From Apostichopus japonicus (taxonomy: Eukaryota; Echinodermata; Holothuroidea; Aspidochirotida; Stichopodidae), in NCBI RefSeq assembly GCF_037975245.1, contig NC_092575.1, forward strand, positions 25,097,841 through 25,161,840: DNA of 64,000 nucleotides, written 5' to 3'. Positions 27,481 through 37,685 of the stretch are shown piece by piece (the first letter of the stretch is position 1; every line of letters begins with the position of its first letter). The position numbers were made by a program, and so were the translations under genes. The notes under the pieces are model-generated. The model saw nothing but the letters and a program-made list of their open reading frames with translations, searched no databases and was not told the origin of the DNA.

Positions 27481-27754
27481 GTTCATAATCATTGTGTAGA
27501 TCACTTGTACAATATATCTAGCCTCGCAGGTAATTAGGTTGTCTGTGTTGAAACAAGATCATTACTAGAAATCCATTAGGAGAGTAAGAAACCTAATGAT
27601 GTTTGGTAATCTAAATATTTGCATAAGTTGCTTTATAACCTTGTAAAATTACACTCCATCATAACAGTTGTAATTTACTACCAAGTAACACCGTCGTAGC
27701 TTTATACCCACTATGGGAGATATAGCAACAGTGTTTTAATCTTTGGCTGCTTTT

Positions 27755-27795
27755 CTGAATAAAAGTGATCAAGTTTAACCTTGCATCCTAAATAA
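27755..27795 (+). promoter_or_regulatory. Candidate LZTR1 polyadenylation signals
   Basis: AATAAA occurs in gaataaaag near 27759 and again near 27790, the first such hexamers I see after the LZTR1 stop. Use as the 3' end is inferred and would imply a 3' UTR of about 2 kb. Confidence 0.3.
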
Positions 27796-27799
27796 ATCA

Positions 27800-29300
27800 C
27801 AAGATGTTAGATTTGATCTATATGTGGCATTACCGTGTGACTAGCTAGCTTTAGAAAAACATCGTTATGGTGTCCAAAAATCAGGTGTAAGCCTTTCTGT
27901 GGAATTTCCCATGATGCAGCACCAATCTCAATAAATCTAAATGTTCAGAAATTTCAGTAAAAAATATATTCTTAGAGGATTGTAGAGTGAAGGTTTGCTG
28001 AAAGTCAAAAACTTACTGTCTAACAGTGTCGTTTCATTGTTTAACATAAGATCCATTATAGAGGTGGTGGCTACCCTCTTAAAAATAAAACTGCCTGTCC
28101 TTTGGACAAATTGAAGTGGTAAGTCTGTTTGTCCTGCAAGATAATTCATTCACTTGAAATGATCCTAATCTTGTTACAACCACCAAAGGTCAGTCCTGTA
28201 TGTTTTTATCCGATTATTTACAATAAATATGGAATTTTGAAGTGGCTTAACATGAAGTGGCTTGCCTTGTCAGTATTAATATTACCTTCACTGCTTCCAA
28301 TATAAAGTGTAGAAACCTTGTCTTATCAGTATTATTAAAATGACATTTCATGCGATTATCTCAACCGTTTTCATAATACTGTGCAGTTATTTAAATTATC
28401 AGTCAAACAATATAGATGACCATGTATACTTCTGGTGTGGGAGGGGGGGGGCCTTTAGCCCTTCTAAAATAAAGTTAGGGGGGCTCATTCCCCCCTCATG
28501 GGGGAGAGTGTCACAAAAAATCCTAGTATACAGTAAATATATAACATTCATGTGCACTAAACAGTAAATGAATGCTCAACATTTATTTGCAAAATAAACT
28601 ACCATATTGCATCCAAACGACCCTGTTTTATGAAAAATTCTCAAAAGGAGAGGGGCTCTACTAAAAACCCTCCCCTAGATGACATAACATCTTAGCCCCC
28701 TCTCCCCCCCCCCCCCCACCCACCAACATCTCAGCAGAGAATGATGGTTGCCCCAGTGTAGATGACTCAATGTAATTTCACTTTCTTTCCTAATGAAGGA
28801 CTTTGCTTAAACAACATCCCTCAAATATGAAAGTCTCTGTATCTTTGTATTATTTGAAACCTACCAGACAGACAGTAGTCAGAGCTCTTTAACCTACCAA
28901 CTTGTGCTTATTGACCAAGCTGACATCTTTTTACAAATGTGTCTCCAACAACACATGTATAGTATTTTCAAACTGCAGTAGTAGTTCATGCAAACAGTAT
29001 TATGCATTGCTTAGAACTTACATCACTGCCTGTCTGGTAGATTTATCACTCCATTTTTTTGTCCTGTCTCATTAATCTTTAAAACTAATTTTCCTGACTT
29101 CAAATGATTTATAGAATGAAGCTACAGTACTAGTTGTATGCAAAATAAAGAACACAACAAATTGTCTCAAGCATAGTGTAACTTCACTGTTGTGTCTTAT
29201 TACAATCTGTGTAATATATATATACAATCTTTGTAGCATACATAATATGTGCACGTCATTACTGGATAACATATACTTGAGCATCACTGTGTTGTAACAA
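27800..29300. other. Intergenic; no gene seen
   Basis: AT-rich sequence with homopolymeric G and C tracts around 28440-28500 and 28690-28720. G/C-run segments of this kind resemble decayed hAT-like MITEs elsewhere in the window, but I find no matching ends here. Confidence 0.4.
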
Positions 29301-29329
29301 ACGTGAACTGGAACGTCACTTCTTTATCA

Positions 29330-30125
29330 CGTATAATTGAACGTCATTGCTATGTAATATATACTTGAAAGTCATTGCTATTTAATATTTACTTGAATGT
29401 GATTGCTAAACATATATACTTGAATGTCATTGCTATGTATTGTACACTTGAATGTCATTGCTATGTAATATATATACTGAACGTCACTGCTATGTAATTT
29501 AACATAATACTTGAACATCACGGCATTGTAACACGTAGATTTACTAGAACATTACTGTTACATAACATACATCATACTTGAATATCCCTGTTGTGTAACG
29601 TACGTCATACTTGAATATCCCTGTTGTGTAACGTACAGTACGTTATACTTGAAAAGCACCATTTTGTAACGTACGTCATACTTGAATATCACTGTTGTGT
29701 AACGTACGTTATACTTGAAAAACACCATTGTGTAACATAAGTCATACTTGAATTTCACTGTTGTGTAACGTAAGCTATACTTGAAAAACACCATTGTGTA
29801 ACGTACGTCATACTTGAATATCACTGTTGTGTAACATACGTTAAACTTGAAAAACACCATTTTGTAACGTACGTCATACTTGAATATCACTGTTGTGTAA
29901 CATACGTTATACTTGTATATCCCTGTTGTGTAACGTACGTCATACTTGTATAGATCACTGTTGTGTAACGTACGTTACACTTGAAAAACACCATTGTGTA
30001 ACGTAAGTCATATTTGAATATCACCGTCGTGTAACGTACGTCATACTTGAATATCACTGTTGTGTAACAAACATAACGTTCACCATTCTTAAACATTACT
30101 GCTGTGTTACATACATAGCGCTTGA
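29330..30125. repeat. 33-bp satellite with ACGTACGT core
   Basis: A degenerate tandem array. The best-preserved unit contains taacgtacgtcatacttgaa followed by tatcactgttgtg, period about 33 bp, with more diverged copies at the left edge (29330-29560). The period is 11 codons, which leaves the minus strand open (29558-29890 and 29887-30129) without being coding. Confidence 0.8.
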
Positions 30126-30129
30126 ACAC

Positions 30130-31218
30130 TGCAGGTTTTCAGTGAAGATCAACATAAGTCATACCAATGTTAATAGGAAATACTTCTGTCTTTTGAACGT
30201 TTTTAATTAATTGAATTTTTCTTTCATCTTTTTCAATTGGGATTTTTAAAACCAATATGCTTCTTTAAGGCTGCACGTAAAGCTAATTCGCCTCAGTAAA
30301 CAAACAACATTTCATTTAATCTCTGGAACGTCATATTTATTCTTCTCAATGATATTAAAGTTTCTCTGGTACTTTGCGAGGGTAAACGTTCATGACTTTA
30401 TCATGTTTGCTCTTTATTCCTCCCTCTGGTCGCAGTATCGCACCTGTTGTTTGATTTGTCAAAATTGAAATCTTGTATTCAGAATGTAATGGTAACTTTA
30501 TGTATCTGTTTAAAGGGGCAATTTACGCTTTGCTTGTTTATGAACTCCAGACTTTAACCTCACCTGTTGTTTTCCAAATCACGACAGATTGTTTACATTG
30601 TGTTTCACCAATTCAAGATTATTTCATTTATGAATTGAACGTTGTAGTTTAAAGTCTCTGATCGGATGTTCAGGCCACTTTTAACAACAGGTTAATTATG
30701 TACATATGTTTATGCAAATTAAGCAGAGCTGTTGAGATCCAGGTCGGACCCCAGAGACAATTATGTCTGTGAACCCACTTTTTGCACCGTTTATCTTTCC
30801 TCCAAAAAAAAAAATGAGAATGATAATACGCTATATCCTTCATCCCATATTTTCCCCAAAACCTCAATAAAATCTAATTTGCATATTTGATGTATCCTTT
30901 TATTAAAAAAGTCTGAAATTTATTTTATAAATAACACAAAAGTTTTTCTTTTTTATGTATGTAAAAAGTTAAAAGTAGAAGCACAATTTGATATCTCTAA
31001 GTTTTATCTATATCGTTTTATGTATTTCTTTTATGTATTCCTTAAAAAATGGGATTTTTTTCTCCTTTTTTTCAAATTAAAAAAGTACTCTATTTAGTGT
31101 GCACTGTTTTTAATATTTGCATATTTACAAAGGAATTATTCTTTCATTGAACTTTTTTTTATTTTTTGGATGGTTAGCATGCAAGCATGTTGTTGGAAAT
31201 GTTAATAAGAAAACATTA
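30130..31218. other. Intergenic, AT-rich; no gene seen
   Basis: Sequence between the 33-bp satellite and the DIRS element. It has long T and A runs and no convincing exon. The frame at 30670-30867 has no recognisable product. Confidence 0.4.
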
Positions 31219-31369
31219 TATTTACTTCGCTCCTCGCTTACCTGTCTCCTCACAACCTTAGCACCTCATTCTACCGTGCCTATAAAGTCCTGGTAAATAA
31301 ATAAGACTGTGCGCCCTCTATGACCGGACCCCCCTTCCGGTCCCTCCTCCTTTTTCATTCTACCATTCC
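31219..31369 (+). repeat. DIRS left inverted terminal repeat
   Basis: Begins near tatttacttcgctcctcgct and continues through cctcacaaccttagcacc and gaccggacccccc to accattcc. It is the reverse complement of the right repeat apart from its own outer 18-20 bp and a few mismatches. The exact outer boundary is uncertain by a few bases. Confidence 0.88.
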
Positions 31370-31951
31370 AAGTGCCTACACGCATATTTTTCTTGTGGAT
31401 AGTTTCCTTGGAAAATTGTCTTGGTTTTCTTCGACGATCGCCGGAAGTTTTTTAGCTTCGGATCTTTAGAAGTTTGACAGTCCTTTCCTGACCGATAAGT
31501 ATCCTTTTTGTCAAAAGGGAGGGTTTTGGGGACTGTTTTCGTAGTGCGTTTCCTCCTCGAGTTGGTTTGCGGCGGGGTTAGCAGTTCCGCGAAACTGCCT
31601 AGGCTCCCGCCCTATTCCTCCCCACGCTAAAGCGTGTTGTTGTTATTGTGTTTTCTTAGCTTGTTTACTAGCTTTCTTCCCCCCAATTAGTTTCTCTCGT
31701 CCCCCTTTTGGGGATTCATATTGCTCACTTATATTCACTCTTTTTCGTATGTATTTCTCGCTCTCTCATTTTCGTTTCAGCTTGCATTTTCATGTTAGGC
31801 CACCCCGTAGCGTTACCTTGTTTACCGTTGCTAGGTTACGCTACGCTCCACCTAAGCCTAATTCCCTCCCTAGTTCTCCCTTCTTACGTTAAGCTTCTAT
31901 TGTTGTTCATTTATCACTAAGAAGTAATCTTCCTTAATCCGGTTATTCAGC
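31370..31951 (+). promoter_or_regulatory. DIRS 5' leader
   Basis: Untranslated region between the left terminal repeat and gag, pyrimidine-rich. The frame at 31708-31920 has no recognisable product. It presumably holds the element's transcription start, but I see no definite promoter motif. Confidence 0.4.
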
Positions 31952-34072
31952 ATGTCACGCAATCCATTGAAGTGCATCAACTGCTCTATGTTTCGCCCAG
32001 GCAGAGCCTGGGACGAACACGACCTTTGTCCAAAATGCAGATCCTGCACTCGACGAGACCCCTGCCTGGTGTGTATTAAGTTTACACCAGCTCAGTGGCA
32101 GGACATCGACCTGTGGCTTGAGGGCTTACGTAGCAAGCTCCAGGGAAGGCTGGACTCGATCCCGAGCGCAATCGGGGCGCCGGAGGTTCCAGGAATAACG
32201 GGAGATAGAGAGGAGGAGGGAGTAGTAGAGAGAGAGGTGGAGGAGAGTGGCCAGGAGAGGGCCGAAGGAGAGAAAGAGGTAGAGAGAGAGAAAAGAGAAA
32301 GAGAAAGAATTCCCCTAACGGCCCCGGCTACGTCCGGATCAGTTACGGCCAGAGGGAAGGGCAGGAGCAAAGGCAAGGCTCCTGCCAAGAAAAGACCTCC
32401 AAAGCAGAGGCACAGCTCGGCCGGGCTGGAGACTCCGTCTCAGTCCGGGCCGCAGCTAAACAGACCCACAGAGCGCGGCCCCCCGGCCGTGGGAGGCTCG
32501 GGTCCTAAAGAGAGAGCAACTGAGGGGACGCGGAGACGGAGCCGGTCCCGTTCCAGGGAGCCGGACAGGGAGCCGGAAAGGCGGGTTCCGACGGAGATCC
32601 CGGCCCGAGTAAGTAGGGAGAGAGAGTCCTCCCGCCGACCCAGAAGGGAGAGACCGGGGTCGCATACAAGATCCCCAAGACGGAGAGAGAGGAAGAGATA
32701 CTCTCCAATCTCCGACGAGTCCTCTGACTCTTCCGACGATGGATACAGAAGATCCAAGAGGAGGCGCCGGTCCCCGAGACGGCGTCAGGAAGAGGAACCA
32801 GCTTGGCTTTCCAAACTCACCGGCCTGCTACGGCCCCTGCTGGAGCAAAGGACGTCCACGGTAGCCGACGTGGCACCGGGCCCTACCAGCCCCGTATCGA
32901 CCATGGCCCCGCAACCGGCCCCGGACCCGGACGCTCTGGATTGCAGATCGTCGGTGAATCTTTCCGGCTTGGAGAACGAAGGGGAGCCCATAGATCCAGA
33001 TCCTCTCGACCACGATCCTATGGAGGACAGCTTTGGTCACAATTACGAACCGGAGGAAGCGCCCGTGACAGGAGGAGCCCTCCCACAGGAGCTAATAACA
33101 CGGGCGGCAGACATATTCAGACGACACCTGGGGTTCGAGGAACCCGAGACGCAACCGCAGAAGGCGGGCCGGGTATCAAAATTGACGGCGACCGGCGAAG
33201 CGACATATAAGCCCAAAACTACCATACCAGTAGACGCAACCTGTTATGACAGATTTGAGGCTATTGCCAACAAGACCAAGTGGACGGCCTTCCCGGCCAG
33301 GGCAGATAGAGCGGTCAGGGTACCTGACGAGGCCTGGAAGGATCTATTTAGATGCCCAACCATCCCCCAGGAGGCCAAGGAGAGATTAAAAGCCGAACAA
33401 GGGGCCTCATCCACACACGTGTTCAAGACCCCGGACCAGAGGAAGCTAGAAGAGCTTTTGGTAGAGGTGGACATGGCAGCCCGTTCGGGCATGAAGTTCG
33501 CATCGGTACTAATGCTATCAGCCGAAGTCCTCATGCGACACCACCAACAGCTCCCTGAGGACAGCAGCCAAGTATCCAGGGACGAAGCGGGCCAGCTCCT
33601 CCTGCTGCTGGGCCCCCTCGTCAGACTCGCGTACGATCAATTTGCAAGGGTCGCTACCAGGTCCGTAAAGGCCCGTAGACAAAACATCGTCTCCGCCATC
33701 CATTGGCCTTCGACGGAGGCAAAGGACAGAATGCTGGAACTACCAATCCTCGGGGAAGACCTTTTTGCGGGCTGCTTCCAAAAGAAACTGCAGGAAGAGG
33801 TGGCCCGAAGGGAGACTCTGGCCAAATCAGAATTCCGACCCCCACCTACCCAGAGAACCAGACCCTTCCGCCCGAGGGAGAGCAGAGCACCTAGGGGAAC
33901 GAGAGCAGCACCCGCCAAATCTATGAGCAGAGGAGCTCTCAGAGGCCGAAGCCGGGGGGCAGCCTTCCGTCCGACCCGCCCCTGGGCCCCCAGAGGAGGC
34001 AGAGGCTCGACGTCGACCAGACGAGACAGTGACCGCTCCTCCACTCGACCAGCGTTCGCCGCCCAGCCCTAG
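31952..34072 (+). CDS. DIRS ORF1, Gag-like protein
   Basis: 706 aa starting at ATG 31952 (MSRNPLKCINC) and ending at TAG 34070-34072. The N terminus has a cysteine cluster (CINC, CPKCRSC, CLVC), a likely metal-binding module. A long Arg/Ser/Glu-rich region follows (about residues 100-290), then a conserved helical domain (about 380-610) with YDRFEAIANKTKWT and LLLLGPLVRLAYDQF. It ends in an Arg/Gly-rich basic tail (about 630-700) suited to nucleic-acid binding. The order fits Gag proteins of DIRS1-like elements. Antisense frames across this GC-rich stretch are shadows. Confidence 0.85.
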   Translation: MSRNPLKCINCSMFRPGRAWDEHDLCPKCRSCTRRDPCLVCIKFTPAQWQDIDLWLEGLRSKLQGRLDSIPSAIGAPEVPGITGDREEEGVVEREVEESGQERAEGEKEVEREKRERERIPLTAPATSGSVTARGKGRSKGKAPAKKRPPKQRHSSAGLETPSQSGPQLNRPTERGPPAVGGSGPKERATEGTRRRSRSRSREPDREPERRVPTEIPARVSRERESSRRPRRERPGSHTRSPRRRERKRYSPISDESSDSSDDGYRRSKRRRRSPRRRQEEEPAWLSKLTGLLRPLLEQRTSTVADVAPGPTSPVSTMAPQPAPDPDALDCRSSVNLSGLENEGEPIDPDPLDHDPMEDSFGHNYEPEEAPVTGGALPQELITRAADIFRRHLGFEEPETQPQKAGRVSKLTATGEATYKPKTTIPVDATCYDRFEAIANKTKWTAFPARADRAVRVPDEAWKDLFRCPTIPQEAKERLKAEQGASSTHVFKTPDQRKLEELLVEVDMAARSGMKFASVLMLSAEVLMRHHQQLPEDSSQVSRDEAGQLLLLLGPLVRLAYDQFARVATRSVKARRQNIVSAIHWPSTEAKDRMLELPILGEDLFAGCFQKKLQEEVARRETLAKSEFRPPPTQRTRPFRPRESRAPRGTRAAPAKSMSRGALRGRSRGAAFRPTRPWAPRGGRGSTSTRRDSDRSSTRPAFAAQP

Positions 34073-34074
34073 GG

Positions 34075-35121
34075 GTGCCCACCTCACCGCGGCCATTCCG
34101 CCGGTGGGGGGGGGGGAGACTAACAAACTTCTCCCAGCAATGGGAATTTATTGGCGGGGACAAGTGGGTGTTGGACACAGTCAAACACGGGTACAAAATA
34201 GAATTCTCCTCCAGCCCACCTTTCGGGGGCGGAGGAAGGCAGACACTCACACCCACGGACCCCGTCAAACGCTTAGCCCTAGAAGGGGAAATTCTGGCCC
34301 TGCTGGCCAAGCAGGCAATTACAAGAGTTCCGGAAGAGACGGGACCACTCTTCCGGTCCTCCTTTTTTCTGACCAAAAAACGGGACGGCACCTGGCGTCC
34401 CATTCTAAACCTAAAACCCCTGAACACAAAACACATCAGACCAAAACACTTCTGTATGGAGACCTTAAACTTAATATTACCCCTACTCAGAAAGGGCATG
34501 TGGGCGGCGACCGTAGACTTACGGGACGCCTACCTGCACATCTTGATACACAAAGAACACCGACGATTCCTAGCGTTCCGGTACGCAGAACAAGACTACC
34601 AGTTCCGGGCGCTCCCATTCGGCCTAGCCACGGCTCCCAGAACCTTCACGAGAGTCGCGGGAGCAGTAGTCGCCTACCTCAGAAAAAGAGGGGTCACCCT
34701 CTACGTATGTCTAGACGACTGGTTGGTAGTAGGGAACAGTCTATCGGAAGCAACCAACAACGTCCACAAAACGCTCCAGACCCTTCAAGAACTGGGCTGG
34801 ATCGTGAACCAGAAGAAATCACGGCTATCACCCTCCCAGACGATCCAGTTCCTCGGGGCCATACTGGACTTCACCACCGGGGTAGCCCGACCCTCAGAAG
34901 AAAGAGTCGCGGCAGTCAAGGCGACCACACAACAGATCTTGGCGAGACTGTGCAGGCTACACATGCGACCTCTGCAACTGCACCTGCTGAGGTCCGCAGA
35001 CCCTACAGACCCAGACAAAACAACGCTCATCTACAGGTCAGAGGAGGTCACACAAAACTTTCGATGGTGGCTCGACCCAAACAACTGGAGTTCAGGGGTA
35101 CCCTTTGCGATACAGCAATGA
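34075..35121 (+). CDS. DIRS reverse transcriptase segment
   Basis: Open frame of about 348 codons encoding the RT core: RSSFFLTKKRDGTWRPILNL, TVDLRDAYLHILI (catalytic Asp), YQFRALPFGLATAPRTFT, and VCLDDWLVV in place of the usual YxDD box, as in DIRS elements. The frame has no ATG before the RT core (the first codon is GTG), so it is probably read by frameshift or reinitiation from an upstream frame. It ends at TGA 35119-35121, which overlaps an ATG of the RNase H frame (ATGA). A G-run at about 34104-34116 marks the other frame change. Two indels in a decayed copy are the alternative explanation. Confidence 0.85.
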   Translation: MPTSPRPFRRWGGGRLTNFSQQWEFIGGDKWVLDTVKHGYKIEFSSSPPFGGGGRQTLTPTDPVKRLALEGEILALLAKQAITRVPEETGPLFRSSFFLTKKRDGTWRPILNLKPLNTKHIRPKHFCMETLNLILPLLRKGMWAATVDLRDAYLHILIHKEHRRFLAFRYAEQDYQFRALPFGLATAPRTFTRVAGAVVAYLRKRGVTLYVCLDDWLVVGNSLSEATNNVHKTLQTLQELGWIVNQKKSRLSPSQTIQFLGAILDFTTGVARPSEERVAAVKATTQQILARLCRLHMRPLQLHLLRSADPTDPDKTTLIYRSEEVTQNFRWWLDPNNWSSGVPFAIQQ

Positions 35122-36965
35122 CATCGATAACGACGGACGCGTCACTGTCCGGATGGGGAGCTCACTGGAGCAATCGCACAGCATGGGGGACGTGGTCCCA
35201 AACAGAAACATCTCTCCACATCAACATCCTGGAGATGATGGCGGTCAAAAGAGCCCTGGAAGCTTTCAACGACCACGTACAGGGAACGATAACCACAATC
35301 TTCACCGACAACACGACGGTGGTGGCCTACATCAATCGGCAGGGGGGCACCCGCTCAGAGAGACTGTGCCGACTCGCGTGGGAGGTGATAACAGCGGCCG
35401 AGGACTCCGGCACGATCCTACGGGCTTCCCACATCGCAGGCAAGCTCAACGTGATGGCGGACGCCCTATCCAGGGGGCATATAGACCCCAACGAATGGTC
35501 TCTGGAACAGGAGACTTGCGACAGAATCTTTTCGATCTTCGGCAGGCCCACGATAGACCTGTTCGCAACACACAAGAACAACAAACTCCAGACCTTCTGT
35601 TCCAGACGATTCCACCCCCTGGCCTACCACACGGACGCAATGTCCCTCTCCTGGGACCACATGGATGCGTACATCTTCCCGCCGCTATGTATGATCGGAC
35701 AAGTCCTCAGGAAAATTCGGAACTCCAAGGGCAGGTTCACACTAATAGCCCCGTTCTGGCCTCGCAGACCCTGGTTCGCCGAGATCCCCCAACTCCTCAT
35801 GGACGTCCCAGTGAGTCTACCGGACAAGCCCCACCTACTGTCCCAGAGATGGAACTCTCTCCCACCCAGACATCAAGGGGTTACAATTAGTTGCCTGGAG
35901 GCTGTCCGGTCTTCCCTACGACAGAGAGGCTTTTCAGAAGCAGCTGCCGCGATGGCAGCCGACGCTAGAAGGGAAACGACCGCAGCGACTTACGATTCCC
36001 GTCTGCGGAAGTTCGACCAATGGTGCCGACCGAGACAGATACTGCTGCCTGCTGCCTCTGTGACACAGATAGCCGAGTTCCCCCTCTCACTCTTTGGAGA
36101 AGGGAAACAAGTCTCCACTATCAGGAATTACAAGTCGGCCATCGCTGCCATCCACCAGGGCTTCCCAGATGGCTCCACACTGAGCAATAACCCGTACATT
36201 GCACAACTCATCAAAGGCATGGCGAATCGTCGCCCACAGATCAGACGGCTGGCCCCCTCCTGGGGACTCTCAGCAGTGTTACATGCCCTGGCAGGACCAC
36301 CATACGAACCAATGGCTAACGCCTCCCTGGCTGCCCTCACAAAAAAGACACTCTTCCTCGTCGCAGTTGCGTCAGCAAGAAGGAGGAGTTGCCTCCACGC
36401 CCTATCCACCAAGCAGAATCACATCAGATTTGAGGGCCACGGGGTGAGGATGGTTCCAGACCCGTCATTTATTGCAAAGAACCAGACCTTGACCTTCTTG
36501 CCAGGAGACATTTTCATCCCGGAAATTAAGACCATGTCATCAGTAGCCAAGGACAAACGATGGTGTCCAGTCAGGGCACTGAAGTGGTACCTGAACAAGA
36601 CAGAGAAGTTAAGACAATCAACTTCTCTCTTCATCATACCACGACCACCCTACGCAGCGGCCTCCAAAGACTCTCTATCCAGGCGGCTAGTAGAGATCAT
36701 ACGCCCGTTCACATCGGGGACCTCCCGACCAAGAGCTCACGACGTCAGAGGGGTCGCGGCCTCTACAGCCCTATTCGCCGGCATCCCGGTAGAGGACATA
36801 CTCAAAGCAGCAGCGTGGAAAACTCCAACTACGTTCGTCGCCTGCTACTTGACCGACACTTTACACGCCGAAGCGGCATTTGGTAGCGCGGTGATGCGAG
36901 GTCCGGTGGGTAACAGGTCCCACCCCTCGGGCCTCCCACCATCGGGCAGTGCCACTCGGTGCTAA
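35118..36965 (+). CDS. DIRS RNase H, methyltransferase-like and tyrosine recombinase
   Basis: The frame is open from 34029, but the conserved part starts at 35118. RNase H: TTDASLSGWGAHW, NILEMMAVKRAL, FTDNTTVVAYINRQGG and NVMADALSRG carry the acidic residues. Next comes a Dam-like methyltransferase segment (PTIDLFAT, IFPPL at the usual NPPY position, IAPFWPRRPWF). From about 35881 follows a tyrosine recombinase of roughly 360 aa: STIRNYKSAIAAIHQG in the core-binding part, then catalytic candidates ARRRSCLHALS (Arg), HDVR (His-x-x-Arg), AAWKT (Trp) and VACYL (Tyr). The stop TAA (36963-36965) lies inside the internal complementary region. The recombinase closes and integrates the circular DNA in DIRS elements. 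Confidence 0.88.
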   Translation: MTSITTDASLSGWGAHWSNRTAWGTWSQTETSLHINILEMMAVKRALEAFNDHVQGTITTIFTDNTTVVAYINRQGGTRSERLCRLAWEVITAAEDSGTILRASHIAGKLNVMADALSRGHIDPNEWSLEQETCDRIFSIFGRPTIDLFATHKNNKLQTFCSRRFHPLAYHTDAMSLSWDHMDAYIFPPLCMIGQVLRKIRNSKGRFTLIAPFWPRRPWFAEIPQLLMDVPVSLPDKPHLLSQRWNSLPPRHQGVTISCLEAVRSSLRQRGFSEAAAAMAADARRETTAATYDSRLRKFDQWCRPRQILLPAASVTQIAEFPLSLFGEGKQVSTIRNYKSAIAAIHQGFPDGSTLSNNPYIAQLIKGMANRRPQIRRLAPSWGLSAVLHALAGPPYEPMANASLAALTKKTLFLVAVASARRRSCLHALSTKQNHIRFEGHGVRMVPDPSFIAKNQTLTFLPGDIFIPEIKTMSSVAKDKRWCPVRALKWYLNKTEKLRQSTSLFIIPRPPYAAASKDSLSRRLVEIIRPFTSGTSRPRAHDVRGVAASTALFAGIPVEDILKAAAWKTPTTFVACYLTDTLHAEAAFGSAVMRGPVGNRSHPSGLPPSGSATRC

Positions 36966-37056
36966 GGTTGTGAGGAGACAGGTAAGCGAGGAGCGAAGTA
37001 AATATTCCCAAACTTACTGGTTTGGATATTTACGAGTGACGAGCTTACCTGTCTCC
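36958..37056 (+). repeat. DIRS internal complementary region
   Basis: The left half (36958-37003, from ggtgctaaggttgtgaggag through gcgaagtaaat) is the reverse complement of the left outer end. The right half (about 37003-37056, aaacttactggtttggatat through cttacctgtctcc) is the reverse complement of the right outer end. This arrangement lets the circular intermediate regain both ends, and it is diagnostic for DIRS-type elements. Confidence 0.92.
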
Positions 37057-37511
37057 ATTCCCGCCTCCCTCCCCCGAGAGGGTGGTGGGACACAGCCGGA
37101 CGGAGGAGCGGTCGCTCGACTTGACTCATGACTCCGAGCTTCACACCAGATAGACAGAACCACCATCCACCAGAGAGCCATCGACTATGTCTATCGGTGA
37201 GTGTACCTATGTGTTTCCGTATGCGTTTGCGTACATAGTCTTCCACTTACGTTCTCACCTAAGTTGGTCTAAGGGTAACAAGTGGCGGACCGTAAATCTT
37301 TAGGCTCCTTGTTAGTGTAAGGGGTAGTTCCGCCTGCAGGGTTCAGGAGAGTGTCCCCCCTTCCCGCTGCGCCGGGGAGGGTTACACTCCCCCCTGCTAA
37401 GAAGGCGTCAGTGAATTTTTTGTTAGGGGTTCACTTTGGGAAGTTAACTCGACGGGGGTCGTTGGGGGTGGCCAGACCTTGCCACTCCCGTGTCCGTGAG
37501 GCCACTCTTTA

Positions 37512-37685
37512 GGAATGGTCTCATGAGAAAGGAGGAGGGACCGGAAGGGGGGTCCGGTCATAGAGGGCGCACAGTGTTATTTATTTACCAGGACTTTATA
37601 GGCACGGTAGAATGAGGTGCTAAGGTTGTGAGGAGACAGGTAAGCTCGTCACTCGTAAATATCCAAACCAGTAAGTTTTGGAATA
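37512..37685 (+). repeat. DIRS right inverted terminal repeat
   Basis: Reverse complement of the left terminal repeat through ggaggagggaccggaagggg, gaggtgctaaggttgtgagg and gacaggtaagc. It then has its own outer tail (cactcgtaaatatccaaacc to ggaatatt). The outer tail is longer than on the left and is mirrored in the internal complementary region. Confidence 0.88.

Larger units (their letters stand above)
31219..37685 (+). mobile_element. Complete DIRS1-like retrotransposon
   Basis: About 6.5 kb with all hallmarks of the DIRS order. There are inverted terminal repeats (31219-31369 and 37512-37685) and an internal complementary region (36958-37056) complementary to both outer ends. The genes are gag, reverse transcriptase, RNase H, methyltransferase-like and tyrosine recombinase, on one strand. 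GC content is much higher than in the surroundings. DIRS elements are copied by reverse transcription into a circle and integrated by the recombinase, so no target duplication is expected, and I see none. Gag is open; the pol region is split over two frames. The good match of ITRs and ICR suggests a young copy. Confidence 0.93.

Noticed and set aside
22980-30125. CRISPR array
   Set aside because: The repeats here are direct tandem satellites without unique spacers, in a eukaryotic genome with introns.
29558-30129. Tyr/Phe/Lys-rich repeat frames on the minus strand
   Set aside because: Product of the 33-bp satellite; no start context or unique sequence.
32092-36886. Many frames overlapping the DIRS genes, including the 978-codon frame before 35118
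   Set aside because: GC-rich coding DNA leaves other frames open. Only the gag, RT and RNase H-to-recombinase parts have conserved motifs. The early part of the 978-codon frame lacks any, apart from a short PPVGG piece noted as a frame-change clue.
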